Source: CAYNST01 sp964546435 (GTDB lineage: Bacteria; Pseudomonadota; Gammaproteobacteria; Pseudomonadales; Cellvibrionaceae). From it: a stretch of 64,000 bases of DNA. Shown here piece by piece: positions 45,919 to 53,885 of the stretch. Positions within the stretch are counted from its first letter, which is position 1. Each line of letters starts with the position of its first letter. A program made the position numbers and the translations under genes. The notes under the pieces are model-generated. The model was given only the letters and a program-made list of their open reading frames with translations, was not told where the DNA came from and made no database searches. The stretch spans positions 90,933 to 154,932 of the forward strand of contig CAZJKJ010000001.1 of assembly GCA_964546435.1 (NCBI GenBank), read 5' to 3'.

Positions 45919-47142
45919 TCAGCGCTGTATAGATTCATTTATAGGAAGACTACCTGCCCGTAAGGCAGGAAGAAGCCCACCCACCAGGGTGGCTCCCAGT
46001 GTCAGCACCGCCGGATACCATACTACACTGTGATCTAGCAGAATTCTTAATGGATAGGAAAAAGTGGAACCGGGAGGTTTCGGCATAGAAATTTCTGCAT
46101 AATTGACCGCGACCGACACCAAAACTCCTCCGAGTACTCCTATAGCCACTCCAACTAAACCCACGACTATGCCTTCCGCGATTATTAACAGTATGACTTC
46201 TCTACTGGAGCATCCCAGTGCTCTAATCGTCGAGAGTTCCGATACCCTTTCCATTACCCCCATTGTCATGGTATTTACTATCGCTGCAAAAACCACAATA
46301 ACGACCAGGGCTGTGACGAAACCGAAGATGTTGTCAAACATTCTCACGATCTGGTGATACTGTTCTGACATGTCAGACCAAGATTTCACAGTAAGAGTAC
46401 TGCTTACTTTTCCTGTCGCGTCTTCAATGCGGGTACCGCTCTCGGCGGACAGCTTCTCCTCATCCGCTAAGACGACGAGGTTGGTGATATCATCGTTATA
46501 AAGTACTTCATTCATAATCGGCAAATTGATCTTGATGAATCGCTTATTCAACTCTTTGATACCCGTATCCATGATACCAACGATAACGATGTCAACGGCG
46601 TTGATGGCGCCACTGCTAGTAGTGGTCAGGAACGTCATTACATCTCCGAGTGAACCTCCAAGCTCCTCCATCAGTTCCTTCCCAATCAGCGCTCCTTCCG
46701 GACGTTCTGAAAACAGCCCCGTACCTTGTACTATTGACACGGCTACGCTGACTTCAGCGTCTTCGTCGGCCTCGACTCCATAAGCCAAAACTCCTACTGA
46801 TTTATCGCCGAACGATATCAGCCCTTGTGCTTCTATACGGGGAGTCACGAGTTTTACTTCTTCGAGCTTTTCAATCTCTCTCTTTACCTCGTCAGCCAGG
46901 TCTTTGGCGATAAATCTTTTTGCGTACTCACTGCCGCCAGAACCGCTGTCTTGTACCTGGTAGTGTCCTAGTTGAGAATAAATGCTACCGAGACGTATGC
47001 CTTCGTACATTTGCGAGACATAGCCTCCAAACAAAATCAGACTGATAGTTCCAATCGTAATTGCGCTGCAAGCGATCAGGTTTTTTCTCCAATCGCGCAG
47101 CACATTAAGAAGCACTAGTTTTGTGAAAAATAGAATGTACAT
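45919..47142 (-). CDS. FtsX-like ABC permease (LolC/E or MacB type)
   Basis: A 407-residue membrane protein with one N-terminal segment (near residues 21-42), a large periplasmic domain (about 45-270) and three C-terminal segments, the MacB_PCD plus FtsX layout. ERVSELSTIRALGCSSREV in the cytoplasmic loop near residue 300 is the family signature that contacts the ATPase. It should work with the LolD-like ATPase at 47961 to extract a lipid or lipoprotein and hand it to the LolA-like protein. Confidence 0.85.
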   Translation of the reverse strand: MYILFFTKLVLLNVLRDWRKNLIACSAITIGTISLILFGGYVSQMYEGIRLGSIYSQLGHYQVQDSGSGGSEYAKRFIAKDLADEVKREIEKLEEVKLVTPRIEAQGLISFGDKSVGVLAYGVEADEDAEVSVAVSIVQGTGLFSERPEGALIGKELMEELGGSLGDVMTFLTTTSSGAINAVDIVIVGIMDTGIKELNKRFIKINLPIMNEVLYNDDITNLVVLADEEKLSAESGTRIEDATGKVSSTLTVKSWSDMSEQYHQIVRMFDNIFGFVTALVVIVVFAAIVNTMTMGVMERVSELSTIRALGCSSREVILLIIAEGIVVGLVGVAIGVLGGVLVSVAVNYAEISMPKPPGSTFSYPLRILLDHSVVWYPAVLTLGATLVGGLLPALRAGSLPINESIQR

Positions 47143-47212
47143 TGCTTTCTCAAATACCTGTGACAGTGAGCCCTAAGAAATAACTTGTAGTGGAGCGACA
47201 GACAGATACTAT

Positions 47213-47833
47213 TTACTTCGATTCTTTCGCTTTAATACGTCCATACACTTCCTCTAAAGAGGAGCGAACCAATGCTTTAGTTTCATCATTTAGATTGTTA
47301 AACGCATCACTGCCTTTCACATACTCAAGATCTTCTTTGGCGATTAGAGTTCTATTGAGAAACTCAGGGGCTCGAAGGGATACAATGCCCCGATTCATCC
47401 GTGCAGTAATATTGTCCGGGTATTTACCGACAGCTTTATCCAAGTAACGAAATCCCTTTGAAGCTAGCGTTCCCGCCTTGTTAACGTCTTGTGAGTGAAA
47501 GCCTGCCAAGCGTGCGTATAGAGCGCCCAATGTTGACATAAGCTCGGCTTCCATCAACACTCCAGTTCCGTCTTGCAGAGATTCGCCGTACGCCATTTTC
47601 TGCTCAACTTCACGAATCAAATCGGCGACTGTCTCCTCTTGTAAGTCGGCCGTTCTCAATGCACTACTAGCTTTTACCACCAATTCTCTAGTATTTTCCT
47701 GAAAATCCTCTGGGCTTTCATTCACCGCTTCGACGCTTGCTCTATCGGCATTTCTGGTTTCAGTTACAGCTGCCTTATCACTACAGGCAACCAGTCCCAA
47801 CATTACGAAACCAATCATTATTATCTGCAACAT
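47213..47833 (-). CDS. Lipoprotein with TPR-like helices
   Basis: A 206-residue protein with a lipoprotein signal peptide (lipobox LVAC, Cys near residue 17). The mature part is helical, with pattern KAGTLASKGFRYLDKAVGKYP and NRGIVSLRAPEF that suggests tetratricopeptide-like repeats. GGGGG precedes the ATG as ribosome-binding site. No Asp follows the lipid Cys except at +2 as SD, so the membrane assignment is open. It lies between the FtsX and LolD-like genes, so it is probably a partner of that transporter. General similarity to the TPR protein at 53022 is noted. Confidence 0.7.
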   Translation of the reverse strand: MLQIIMIGFVMLGLVACSDKAAVTETRNADRASVEAVNESPEDFQENTRELVVKASSALRTADLQEETVADLIREVEQKMAYGESLQDGTGVLMEAELMSTLGALYARLAGFHSQDVNKAGTLASKGFRYLDKAVGKYPDNITARMNRGIVSLRAPEFLNRTLIAKEDLEYVKGSDAFNNLNDETKALVRSSLEEVYGRIKAKESK

Positions 47834-47960
47834 ACATCCCCCATTTATAATACAGTTTCATGGATAACAGTCCCTGTCGCGATATTGAAAAGCAAGTAGA
47901 TGAAGCACCGGCGCAGGAAAAACTACCGCAATAGTTTACCGCTTAGTCCGGCGTAATATT

Positions 47961-48623
47961 TTAAACACCTTCGACTTTTCCATCCTTCACATGCACTTTC
48001 CTAATTCCGCTGTTCGATAGGTGTTGATCATGTGATGCAATTACAACCGTAACGCCCTTTTCGGCGTTTAATTTTCTTATCAATCCATAGACCAAATTCG
48101 AATTTTGACTGTCCAGATTTGCAGTTGGCTCGTCTGCGATTATCAGTTTCGGTGATTTTACAAAAGCGCGCGCTATAGATACCCTCTGCATTTGCCCACC
48201 TGAAAGTTGTTTCGGTCTTCGATTCGCATATTCTTCCATACCAACTTCACGCAGAGCTGCAATAGATTTTTCTCTCGCCGATTTGTCTCGTAACATGTAA
48301 AGCGGATACATTACATTTTCCAACGCTGTCAGCGCCGCATGTAAATTGAAATGCTGGAAGACAATACCAATTTTGTTTCTTCTAATGGCAGCTAACTTAC
48401 GGTCGCCAAGATTGGACACCACCGTGTTCTCGAAACGTATTTCACCTGACGTGGGGATATTTATAAGGCCAAGCATGCTCAACAAAGTACTCTTTCCACT
48501 ACCACTCTGTCCTGTCAAGCAGACTAGCTCACCTTCCTTGATTTCCAGATTAACATTGCTCACTGCGCAGACTGATACTTCTCCGACCGGATAAGTTTTG
48601 CTTACATTTACAAGCTGGAACAT
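47961..48623 (-). CDS. LolD/MacB-like ABC transporter ATPase
   Basis: A 220-residue ATPase. Walker A is GQSGSGKST, the signature motif is LSGGQMQRV and Walker B is LIIADEPTANLD, all typical of LolD. KTYPVGEVSVCAVSNVNL at the N-terminus also matches. It pairs with the FtsX-like permease at 45919. One bare base separates its start from the stop of the uncharacterised gene upstream. Confidence 0.9.
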   Translation of the reverse strand: MFQLVNVSKTYPVGEVSVCAVSNVNLEIKEGELVCLTGQSGSGKSTLLSMLGLINIPTSGEIRFENTVVSNLGDRKLAAIRRNKIGIVFQHFNLHAALTALENVMYPLYMLRDKSAREKSIAALREVGMEEYANRRPKQLSGGQMQRVSIARAFVKSPKLIIADEPTANLDSQNSNLVYGLIRKLNAEKGVTVVIASHDQHLSNSGIRKVHVKDGKVEGV

Positions 48624-48624
48624 A

Positions 48625-49173
48625 TTATGTAGCTTCCGTTGGTATGGGCTCTTCTGCGTGAGTTTGGAAAACAGAAAACTCTGCGGGCAGAGATGTGATG
48701 ACTTCTGTGATACATCTCATTTCATCTTCGCTCAATGACCTATCGTTCGGACTAAGGTATCGGATAGTGAATTCATTTTTTCCATTCGACCACGAGTAGA
48801 GCTTGAAATCCGCATCGATAGCCAAGTGATCTCTCTTTGCTCTTACAAGATATTCACTCTCCGTTCTTATATCATGAAATATCGCCACTCTGTCATCCAA
48901 CAATGTCAGGGGAATCCCGATGGTCGAAGGCATCGTTAGACGTATAAGAATGCAATCTACGATGTCATTCTCTAGTAAAACGCGAACGAGTCGATCTAGA
49001 AATCTGTAGTACTCGTAAAACGATATTATCACCGGCTCGTGTTCGTCAAAGCTCATTTGCTGGGCAACATGGAGCTCCCCTTCCGTTAATATGGTATTGC
49101 GTTGCAAAGCTGGCACGATCTCGCCATGGCGCAATTCAACTTTTAACCTACCATTAATGCCCTGTGTGTTCAT
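48625..49173 (-). CDS. Uncharacterised protein
   Basis: A 182-residue protein of no family I recognise. No signal peptide or membrane segment is visible, so it is probably cytosolic. It contains HEPVIISFYEYYRFLDRLV and MPSTIGIPLTLLDDR stretches of mixed character. I chose the ATG at 49173, preceded by AGG at short spacing, over an upstream GTG at 49179. It is tightly packed between the LolD-like gene and the KASIII-like gene copy 2, so it belongs to the operon. Confidence 0.65.
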   Translation of the reverse strand: MNTQGINGRLKVELRHGEIVPALQRNTILTEGELHVAQQMSFDEHEPVIISFYEYYRFLDRLVRVLLENDIVDCILIRLTMPSTIGIPLTLLDDRVAIFHDIRTESEYLVRAKRDHLAIDADFKLYSWSNGKNEFTIRYLSPNDRSLSEDEMRCITEVITSLPAEFSVFQTHAEEPIPTEAT

Positions 49174-49179
49174 GAGCAC

Positions 49180-50154
49180 CTACTCGAAGTTTCCAATGTG
49201 GAACCCATTCCCGACTCTTGCATGCAAGAAGCAGTAATACCCCTCTGACGCCAAAGATGAAATTTGAAAACGTTTTCCGTCGATACATCCCTCTTCTGCA
49301 TCTCGTGCGATGGAAATCCAGGGATCCGCGCCATAAACATGTCCATATTCCTCGTAGCGGTCACACAGATGTGGATAGTACTGCAAAATTCTCTGCAGTC
49401 CGATTCGCATCTGTGTATCGAAATATGGCACTACGACCGTCGCGCCATTACAGGAGTCACCAGCTCGATAGACCGCCGCAGCATAATCGTACAGCATGCC
49501 TTCGGGATTGCATTTCCCGATGTCTATGACAGTTCTGACTTCATCTAGATGTTGTCTAGCACCTTCGGGCGTGATCAAAGCACATATCTCTTCCGAACCG
49601 CGTAGCTGTCGACCTCCTTCTGTTTTCTCGGCATCCATTCGACTTGCAATAACGGTTTTAAGGTGTATGTGAGTTATGCGGCATGCCGACTTCCCCCAAG
49701 AGAGGTTGTTATCCCAAAAGTCTATATCGAGTGGATTCGCATCTACGATAGATATTATTATGTTGTTCACATATGGCTTTAAAATCAGATGCTGTTTTAC
49801 CAGATAGCCCCATGTTGCGCATTGCATCGCATTTGAGAAGGAGCTGGTCACGCCTAATAAAGACTGAATCTTCTGGCATACGCGCACCATGTCTATCCAC
49901 CCGCCCGAACATACGATGTCTAGCGAGGAACTGCATAGATAGTGGGAATAGTTTTCATTGGAAAGCTTACCTGAATTGCCTTGGTCGTAATCAAGCACCT
50001 GCCCATCTGCTCTTCTGTTGCTGCGCGTTAGAACGGCCTGTACCTTTGAAATCAGTACGTCGCTAAGCAAGTCGCAAAACCTGCTCTGGTCCACCCCTCT
50101 TAAAAACTCGCTTGATGCTATGTCGAGGTGATGTAACTCAAGATATCTAGGCAC
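49180..50154 (-). CDS. KASIII-like protein of an unusual family (copy 2)
   Basis: A 324-residue protein, closer to normal KASIII length than copy 1 (275). Candidate nucleophile Cys lies in NAMQCATWGY near residue 110, and the GH motif in EYGHVYGADPW near 283. Both blocks are shared with the protein at 38703. A GTG start at 50154 overlaps the upstream stop as TAGTG. It may act as an acyltransferase or condensing enzyme on a specific starter. Thiolase fold is inferred, not proven. Confidence 0.6.
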   Translation of the reverse strand: MPRYLELHHLDIASSEFLRGVDQSRFCDLLSDVLISKVQAVLTRSNRRADGQVLDYDQGNSGKLSNENYSHYLCSSSLDIVCSGGWIDMVRVCQKIQSLLGVTSSFSNAMQCATWGYLVKQHLILKPYVNNIIISIVDANPLDIDFWDNNLSWGKSACRITHIHLKTVIASRMDAEKTEGGRQLRGSEEICALITPEGARQHLDEVRTVIDIGKCNPEGMLYDYAAAVYRAGDSCNGATVVVPYFDTQMRIGLQRILQYYPHLCDRYEEYGHVYGADPWISIARDAEEGCIDGKRFQISSLASEGYYCFLHARVGNGFHIGNFE

Positions 50155-51185
50155 TAACGTATTTTCGATTTACTGTAAATTTCAAATAAGCAGCGATACG
50201 AGCTACCCTCCATCCGTGTAAATGCCATTAAATCCCGTCGATCTGATGCTCCTTTCACTGCGCCCGACGTCACAAGATCGAGGAGCAATCGATTAGCGGT
50301 AAATTTTATCGCCATAGCCGTCATCAGACTCGGTTTATGATCACCCAGTCTGTGACAGTATGTCTCCGCAATTGAGTTCAGGCAGTGCGATGTCGTTTGC
50401 TGATCGTCGGACATCGCTAACCTACCGCGACTGTGCAACCATTGAACATGCCCCATTAAAGCGCGTACAAAACGCGGTCTAACTCTCGCAAGAAATGTGG
50501 AGGTCGAGGCCAATCCACCATTCGTTAACATGTCTGACCTAGAAACCTCGACTTCACCGCTCACATTGCCGAGTTGTAATGTGCCATCCAGAAACGGTAA
50601 GCCCACGGGAGTCTTTTTTAAAGAAGAAAATCTATCTGGAGAGACTAATATTGATATCGGGTACAATTTTTGATTTGACGCGGCAGAGATGCAGCCGTAA
50701 TCCAACCGATGCCCTTCTATAATCCAGACTTTGGAGACCTGTAGTGTCGATACATCGGCGCTTGGCTTATAGATTGTTTTCCAGCTATCAATAGAGGGAC
50801 CACCAGCATCGGCCATTAAAAATCCGCCGTACCTATGACAACCATTCGCATGCCACCCATCGACTGTTCTGATTTGCTCGTCACTTGCGATATAAGAAAA
50901 GAGCAATTTACCGAAGTGCATTACCAAGTCATGGAACTGTCCGATGAGCCCTTTCTGTGAAAAATCTTCCAATAGAGATTCTATGGTATTTTCAGTATCA
51001 GACATTGGCTTCCTATGTGCTGGCTCTAACAGCTTGCCTGCAGGGATAGGGTGGAACTCATCTTGATCAATAATCATTTGTGTATCCGCAGTGGAGTACA
51101 CACCGCTTTGAATCAAGTGTTTCATGTGGCTATTGACGTCGCCAAATCCGCTCAGACCTACTATAATACAGTTCTCTAAAGTCAC
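50154..51185 (-). CDS. Degenerate acyl-CoA dehydrogenase-like protein
   Basis: A 343-residue protein whose layout resembles acyl-CoA dehydrogenases. A middle strand region (KVWIIEGHRLDYGCIS) is followed by VSGEVEVSRSDMLTNGG in the position of the flap before the C-terminal helical domain, and the C-terminal half is helical with KFTANRLLLDLV. The catalytic Glu motif WEGT and the FAD signature are not recognisable. It starts with GTG at 51185 after an AGGT site. It may be a non-catalytic partner of the dehydrogenase at 36795, or a diverged oxygenase/hydroxylase. Moderate to low confidence. Confidence 0.45.
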   Translation of the reverse strand: MTLENCIIVGLSGFGDVNSHMKHLIQSGVYSTADTQMIIDQDEFHPIPAGKLLEPAHRKPMSDTENTIESLLEDFSQKGLIGQFHDLVMHFGKLLFSYIASDEQIRTVDGWHANGCHRYGGFLMADAGGPSIDSWKTIYKPSADVSTLQVSKVWIIEGHRLDYGCISAASNQKLYPISILVSPDRFSSLKKTPVGLPFLDGTLQLGNVSGEVEVSRSDMLTNGGLASTSTFLARVRPRFVRALMGHVQWLHSRGRLAMSDDQQTTSHCLNSIAETYCHRLGDHKPSLMTAMAIKFTANRLLLDLVTSGAVKGASDRRDLMAFTRMEGSSYRCLFEIYSKSKIR

Positions 51186-51239
51186 ATCTTTACCTATATA
51201 TCGCCCGGTTGTTATTTTTATTGGTTACCAGGTAGAACT

Positions 51240-52382
51240 TTATACGATGTATTCCTTGTATTCCGGCAGAGCTAAAAATTTATTCACTGTATAAAGAGCG
51301 TTGTAAGCACCGCAGTTTCGAAACATAATTTTGTCTCCCGGATGAATACTAGCCGTTGTGGACTTCAGCTCCCCAATGACATCATCCCGGTTACATGACG
51401 CTCCTACGAAGATATAATCCCGTTTTTGCGAAGAAACCTGGCCATTGATCACCACCGGGTTATCGTATCTACGGATCACCTGCTCTGTTTTCGAAAGAAG
51501 AAAATTTTGCGCAATCCCGCCATCGCAAATCACGTAGCTATGATTATTAATTTGCTTTGTGCTCAGCGCCTCTGCAACGAAATAGCCTGCCGAACCAAAT
51601 ATCGCGCGTCCTGATTCATGAACGACATTTACTTTTTTCTTCAGTGGTCGCAACCGCTCCCGATAGGCGGCAAAATCTATATCCAGCTCTCGCCATCCTG
51701 CAGGAATGCCGCCACCCAAGTTCAACATTTCACACTCGTAACCCAGCATTTCTACTACAGAATCGTACAGCTTCTCGATAGAGATTACACACTGCGCCTG
51801 CTTTTTTATAAATCCATTAGAGCCGCAGAAAACATGAAGCCCTGAAACCCTGATGTCGAAGTCTTTCGCTATCGAAACAGCCTCTCTGAGCGCAGCCTCA
51901 TCCATTCCGAAATGATCTTCCGCACGTTCACCGCCTTCTTTAGTGAGAGCGTCAAAATTGACACGCAGAAGCACTCCATTTGCGAAACGCCTTTTTTGGC
52001 CCACTGTTTTAAGGATATTGAGCTGAGAAGGGTGATCAATTATAAATACGGCATTATATCGAGAAACTACATCTACCAATTTGATCGTAAATGCGGGTGA
52101 ATTTACGTATATCTTCTGTTTTGTACCAGCACGCAGCCGCAACTCCCCCAGTGAGGCCACCTCATATCCGTCCATAAATGCGTACCCGGACCGCGCCAAC
52201 AGTTCCGGACAGTGATTGGCTTTGACGGAAACAATTAGCGGCGTCCCTAACTCGTGCCGCAAATCGTTGTAATTACTCACGACTTGATCTACGGAGTAAA
52301 TGTAAGCAGGCGTTTCTATTGGCTCATCTTGCGAACGAATCAATTCGATTATTTCTTGCTCTATAACTTCTTGCGTTTTCAT
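51240..52382 (-). CDS. PLP-dependent decarboxylase, fold type III (DAP/ornithine decarboxylase family)
   Basis: A 380-residue enzyme. The PLP lysine is in VSVKANH near residue 53; HVFCGSN, LNLGGGIP and HESGRAIFG follow the LysA/Odc pattern, and GASCNRDDVIG supplies the Cys near the C-terminus. It removes the alpha-carboxylate from an amino acid or amino-acyl substrate to give an amine. As the first gene of cluster 2 it may produce the amine head or starter precursor. Specificity is not readable. ESGR replaces the usual EPGR motif. Confidence 0.82.
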   Translation of the reverse strand: MKTQEVIEQEIIELIRSQDEPIETPAYIYSVDQVVSNYNDLRHELGTPLIVSVKANHCPELLARSGYAFMDGYEVASLGELRLRAGTKQKIYVNSPAFTIKLVDVVSRYNAVFIIDHPSQLNILKTVGQKRRFANGVLLRVNFDALTKEGGERAEDHFGMDEAALREAVSIAKDFDIRVSGLHVFCGSNGFIKKQAQCVISIEKLYDSVVEMLGYECEMLNLGGGIPAGWRELDIDFAAYRERLRPLKKKVNVVHESGRAIFGSAGYFVAEALSTKQINNHSYVICDGGIAQNFLLSKTEQVIRRYDNPVVINGQVSSQKRDYIFVGASCNRDDVIGELKSTTASIHPGDKIMFRNCGAYNALYTVNKFLALPEYKEYIV

Positions 52383-52436
52383 ATCTTACAGCCAGATCCG
52401 ACATCCGGTTCGCCACAGATCCTAGAAGCACTGTGG

Positions 52437-52459
52437 GATTGACAATAATAATGACAATC
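52437..52459. promoter_or_regulatory. Possible operator upstream of cluster 2
   Basis: Two direct copies of TGACAAT, 13 bases apart (period), are enclosed in GATTG and CAATC arms. The element lies 55-77 bases before the decarboxylase ATG, a usual place for a repressor or activator site. No regulator gene is encoded nearby, so this is only a candidate. Confidence 0.3.
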
Positions 52460-52851
52460 GAGTCTAGTGCCTCTTACTTGAACATTCTTTACGAGCGAAT
52501 GAACGAAGCGCTTGAATAGAACAGGTGAATAGTGACAACCAATGTAATGCTGCTGCCGAAAGTTGAGGTACCCGCGGGAGGCGGCGAGGAATTTGTAGGC
52601 GCTGGAACTCCCTTTGCTCAACAACCCAAGGCGTCTCCGAACCGTTAGCGACGTGAAGTTGGCATCCATAACCAGTCATTTCCTTTGATTGACGTCGCGA
52701 TTCGAGCAAGCCGCCCTTTGTTTAGTCGGAAGCTTTTGAAAAGTACTTATTATGTTTATTATGTTGATATGCGCGCTATTGTTGCACCAAATTATTTTGT
52801 TGTCGAGAAAAAAATTCACGCCAAATAAGCAAGGTGGCGCCAAATTCATTT

Positions 52852-52879
52852 TTGCTCTGGGATGAGCCTGGATTATACT
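52852..52879 (+). promoter_or_regulatory. Sigma70-like promoter for the TPR protein gene
   Basis: TTGCTC (52852-52857) and TATACT (52874-52879) are separated by 16 bases. The start codon lies about 140 bases downstream. Confidence 0.45.
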
Positions 52880-53021
52880 GAGGCAACAGTCTGAAGCTGT
52901 GAAATATCGCCTTTACACCCATTGGGTTTTAGTCATATTATCCAACGCGCCGGCTCTCCGTCGTTTTGCTTAACTGCGTAACAACCCGCGGATCTTGCCT
53001 GAACATCTCTGGAGGAAATCT

Positions 53022-53759
53022 ATGAGTCGTTATGGATCTACGGGTCGTTATGGAAAGTGCCTTGCAACGACGTTACTACTAATATTATCCCCTCTCTGTA
53101 AAGCGTCGCCTGCCGACATGCCTCCCGGAAAAGCACCACCGGTTACGCAACAAATTGAATTGGCGTATCAAAGGAACGATTTAGATCAATTGAAGCGGAT
53201 TCGGGATCAGGCTTACGGACTGGAAAAATCGCTGGCAGGATACCGTCAAGCTTTAATGCTGATAAGCCAGGATCAGCGCAAGCAGGCCAAGGAGGTTTTG
53301 AGGGAACTGGCCAAAGACTTAGACGCGGCAACAGAAGCACAACCTGAGGATGCGGAAGCATCGGCGATTCTAGCTAACGTCTACGGCTTAATGATTCACC
53401 TCAATCCAGTTAAGGCGCCGTTACTTGGTTTCAAAGCAAGTGGAGCGTTAGAGTCAGCTAAAGCCGGTTCCGCAGGAAACCCTCGCGTTAAATTGTTATT
53501 GGGCATCGACACATTCAATAAGCCGGCGATGTTCGGCGGCAGTAAGGAGGAAGCCCTACGACTATTTACCGAGGCTATTGAGGCCTTCAATAAGGAGGCT
53601 AAGGGAGATCGCAGCTGGGGACACGCTGATAGCTACGTTTGGCGGGGCATCGCTTTCAACGAAATGGGTGACGAGCAAAAGGCCAAACAAGACTGGCAGG
53701 CGGCTTTGCTGATTGCACCGGAGTATGAGTGGCCAAAAGGGCTTTTACATGATCTTTAG
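53022..53759 (+). CDS. Exported TPR-like protein
   Basis: A 245-residue protein with an N-terminal signal segment (CLATTLLLILSPLCKAS). I chose the ATG at 53022 because GGAGG stands eight bases upstream. The mature part is helical, with NEMGDEQKAKQDWQAALLIAP near the C-terminus, a clear TPR unit, and LLGIDTFNKPAMFGG. It may be a periplasmic TPR scaffold related in layout to the lipoprotein at 47213. It stands alone on the plus strand, divergent to cluster 2. Function unknown. Confidence 0.8.
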   Translation: MSRYGSTGRYGKCLATTLLLILSPLCKASPADMPPGKAPPVTQQIELAYQRNDLDQLKRIRDQAYGLEKSLAGYRQALMLISQDQRKQAKEVLRELAKDLDAATEAQPEDAEASAILANVYGLMIHLNPVKAPLLGFKASGALESAKAGSAGNPRVKLLLGIDTFNKPAMFGGSKEEALRLFTEAIEAFNKEAKGDRSWGHADSYVWRGIAFNEMGDEQKAKQDWQAALLIAPEYEWPKGLLHDL

Positions 53760-53885
53760 CGAAAAGCGCATTCAGTTTAGGTTGGCAACAACATAACGGG
53801 TGTTCTTCCCAGGTTCAATGTATTCAATCTTAACTACCATGCACATATCGACGAGCGTAGTCGTTATGAAATCGCATCTACAATC

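Larger units (their letters stand above)
52383..53021. other. Intergenic regulatory region between cluster 2 and the TPR gene
   Basis: About 640 bases of divergent-promoter territory. It holds a repeat-rich element at 52437-52459 near the cluster 2 start and a sigma70-like promoter for the TPR gene at 52852-52879. The AT-rich segment 52735-52860 may be a binding region for nucleoid proteins. Open frames in 52379-52709 show no family features and I do not call them. Confidence 0.45.

Noticed and set aside
47860..47934. Short plus-strand ORF of 24 codons, considered as a peptide precursor
   Set aside because: It lies antisense in a small gap of the cluster 2 operon, has no convincing ribosome-binding site, and there are no peptide-modifying genes beside it.
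52379..52709. Minus-strand open frames upstream of the decarboxylase
   Set aside because: Two overlapping frames without recognisable features or good start signals; the region is better explained as promoter territory.
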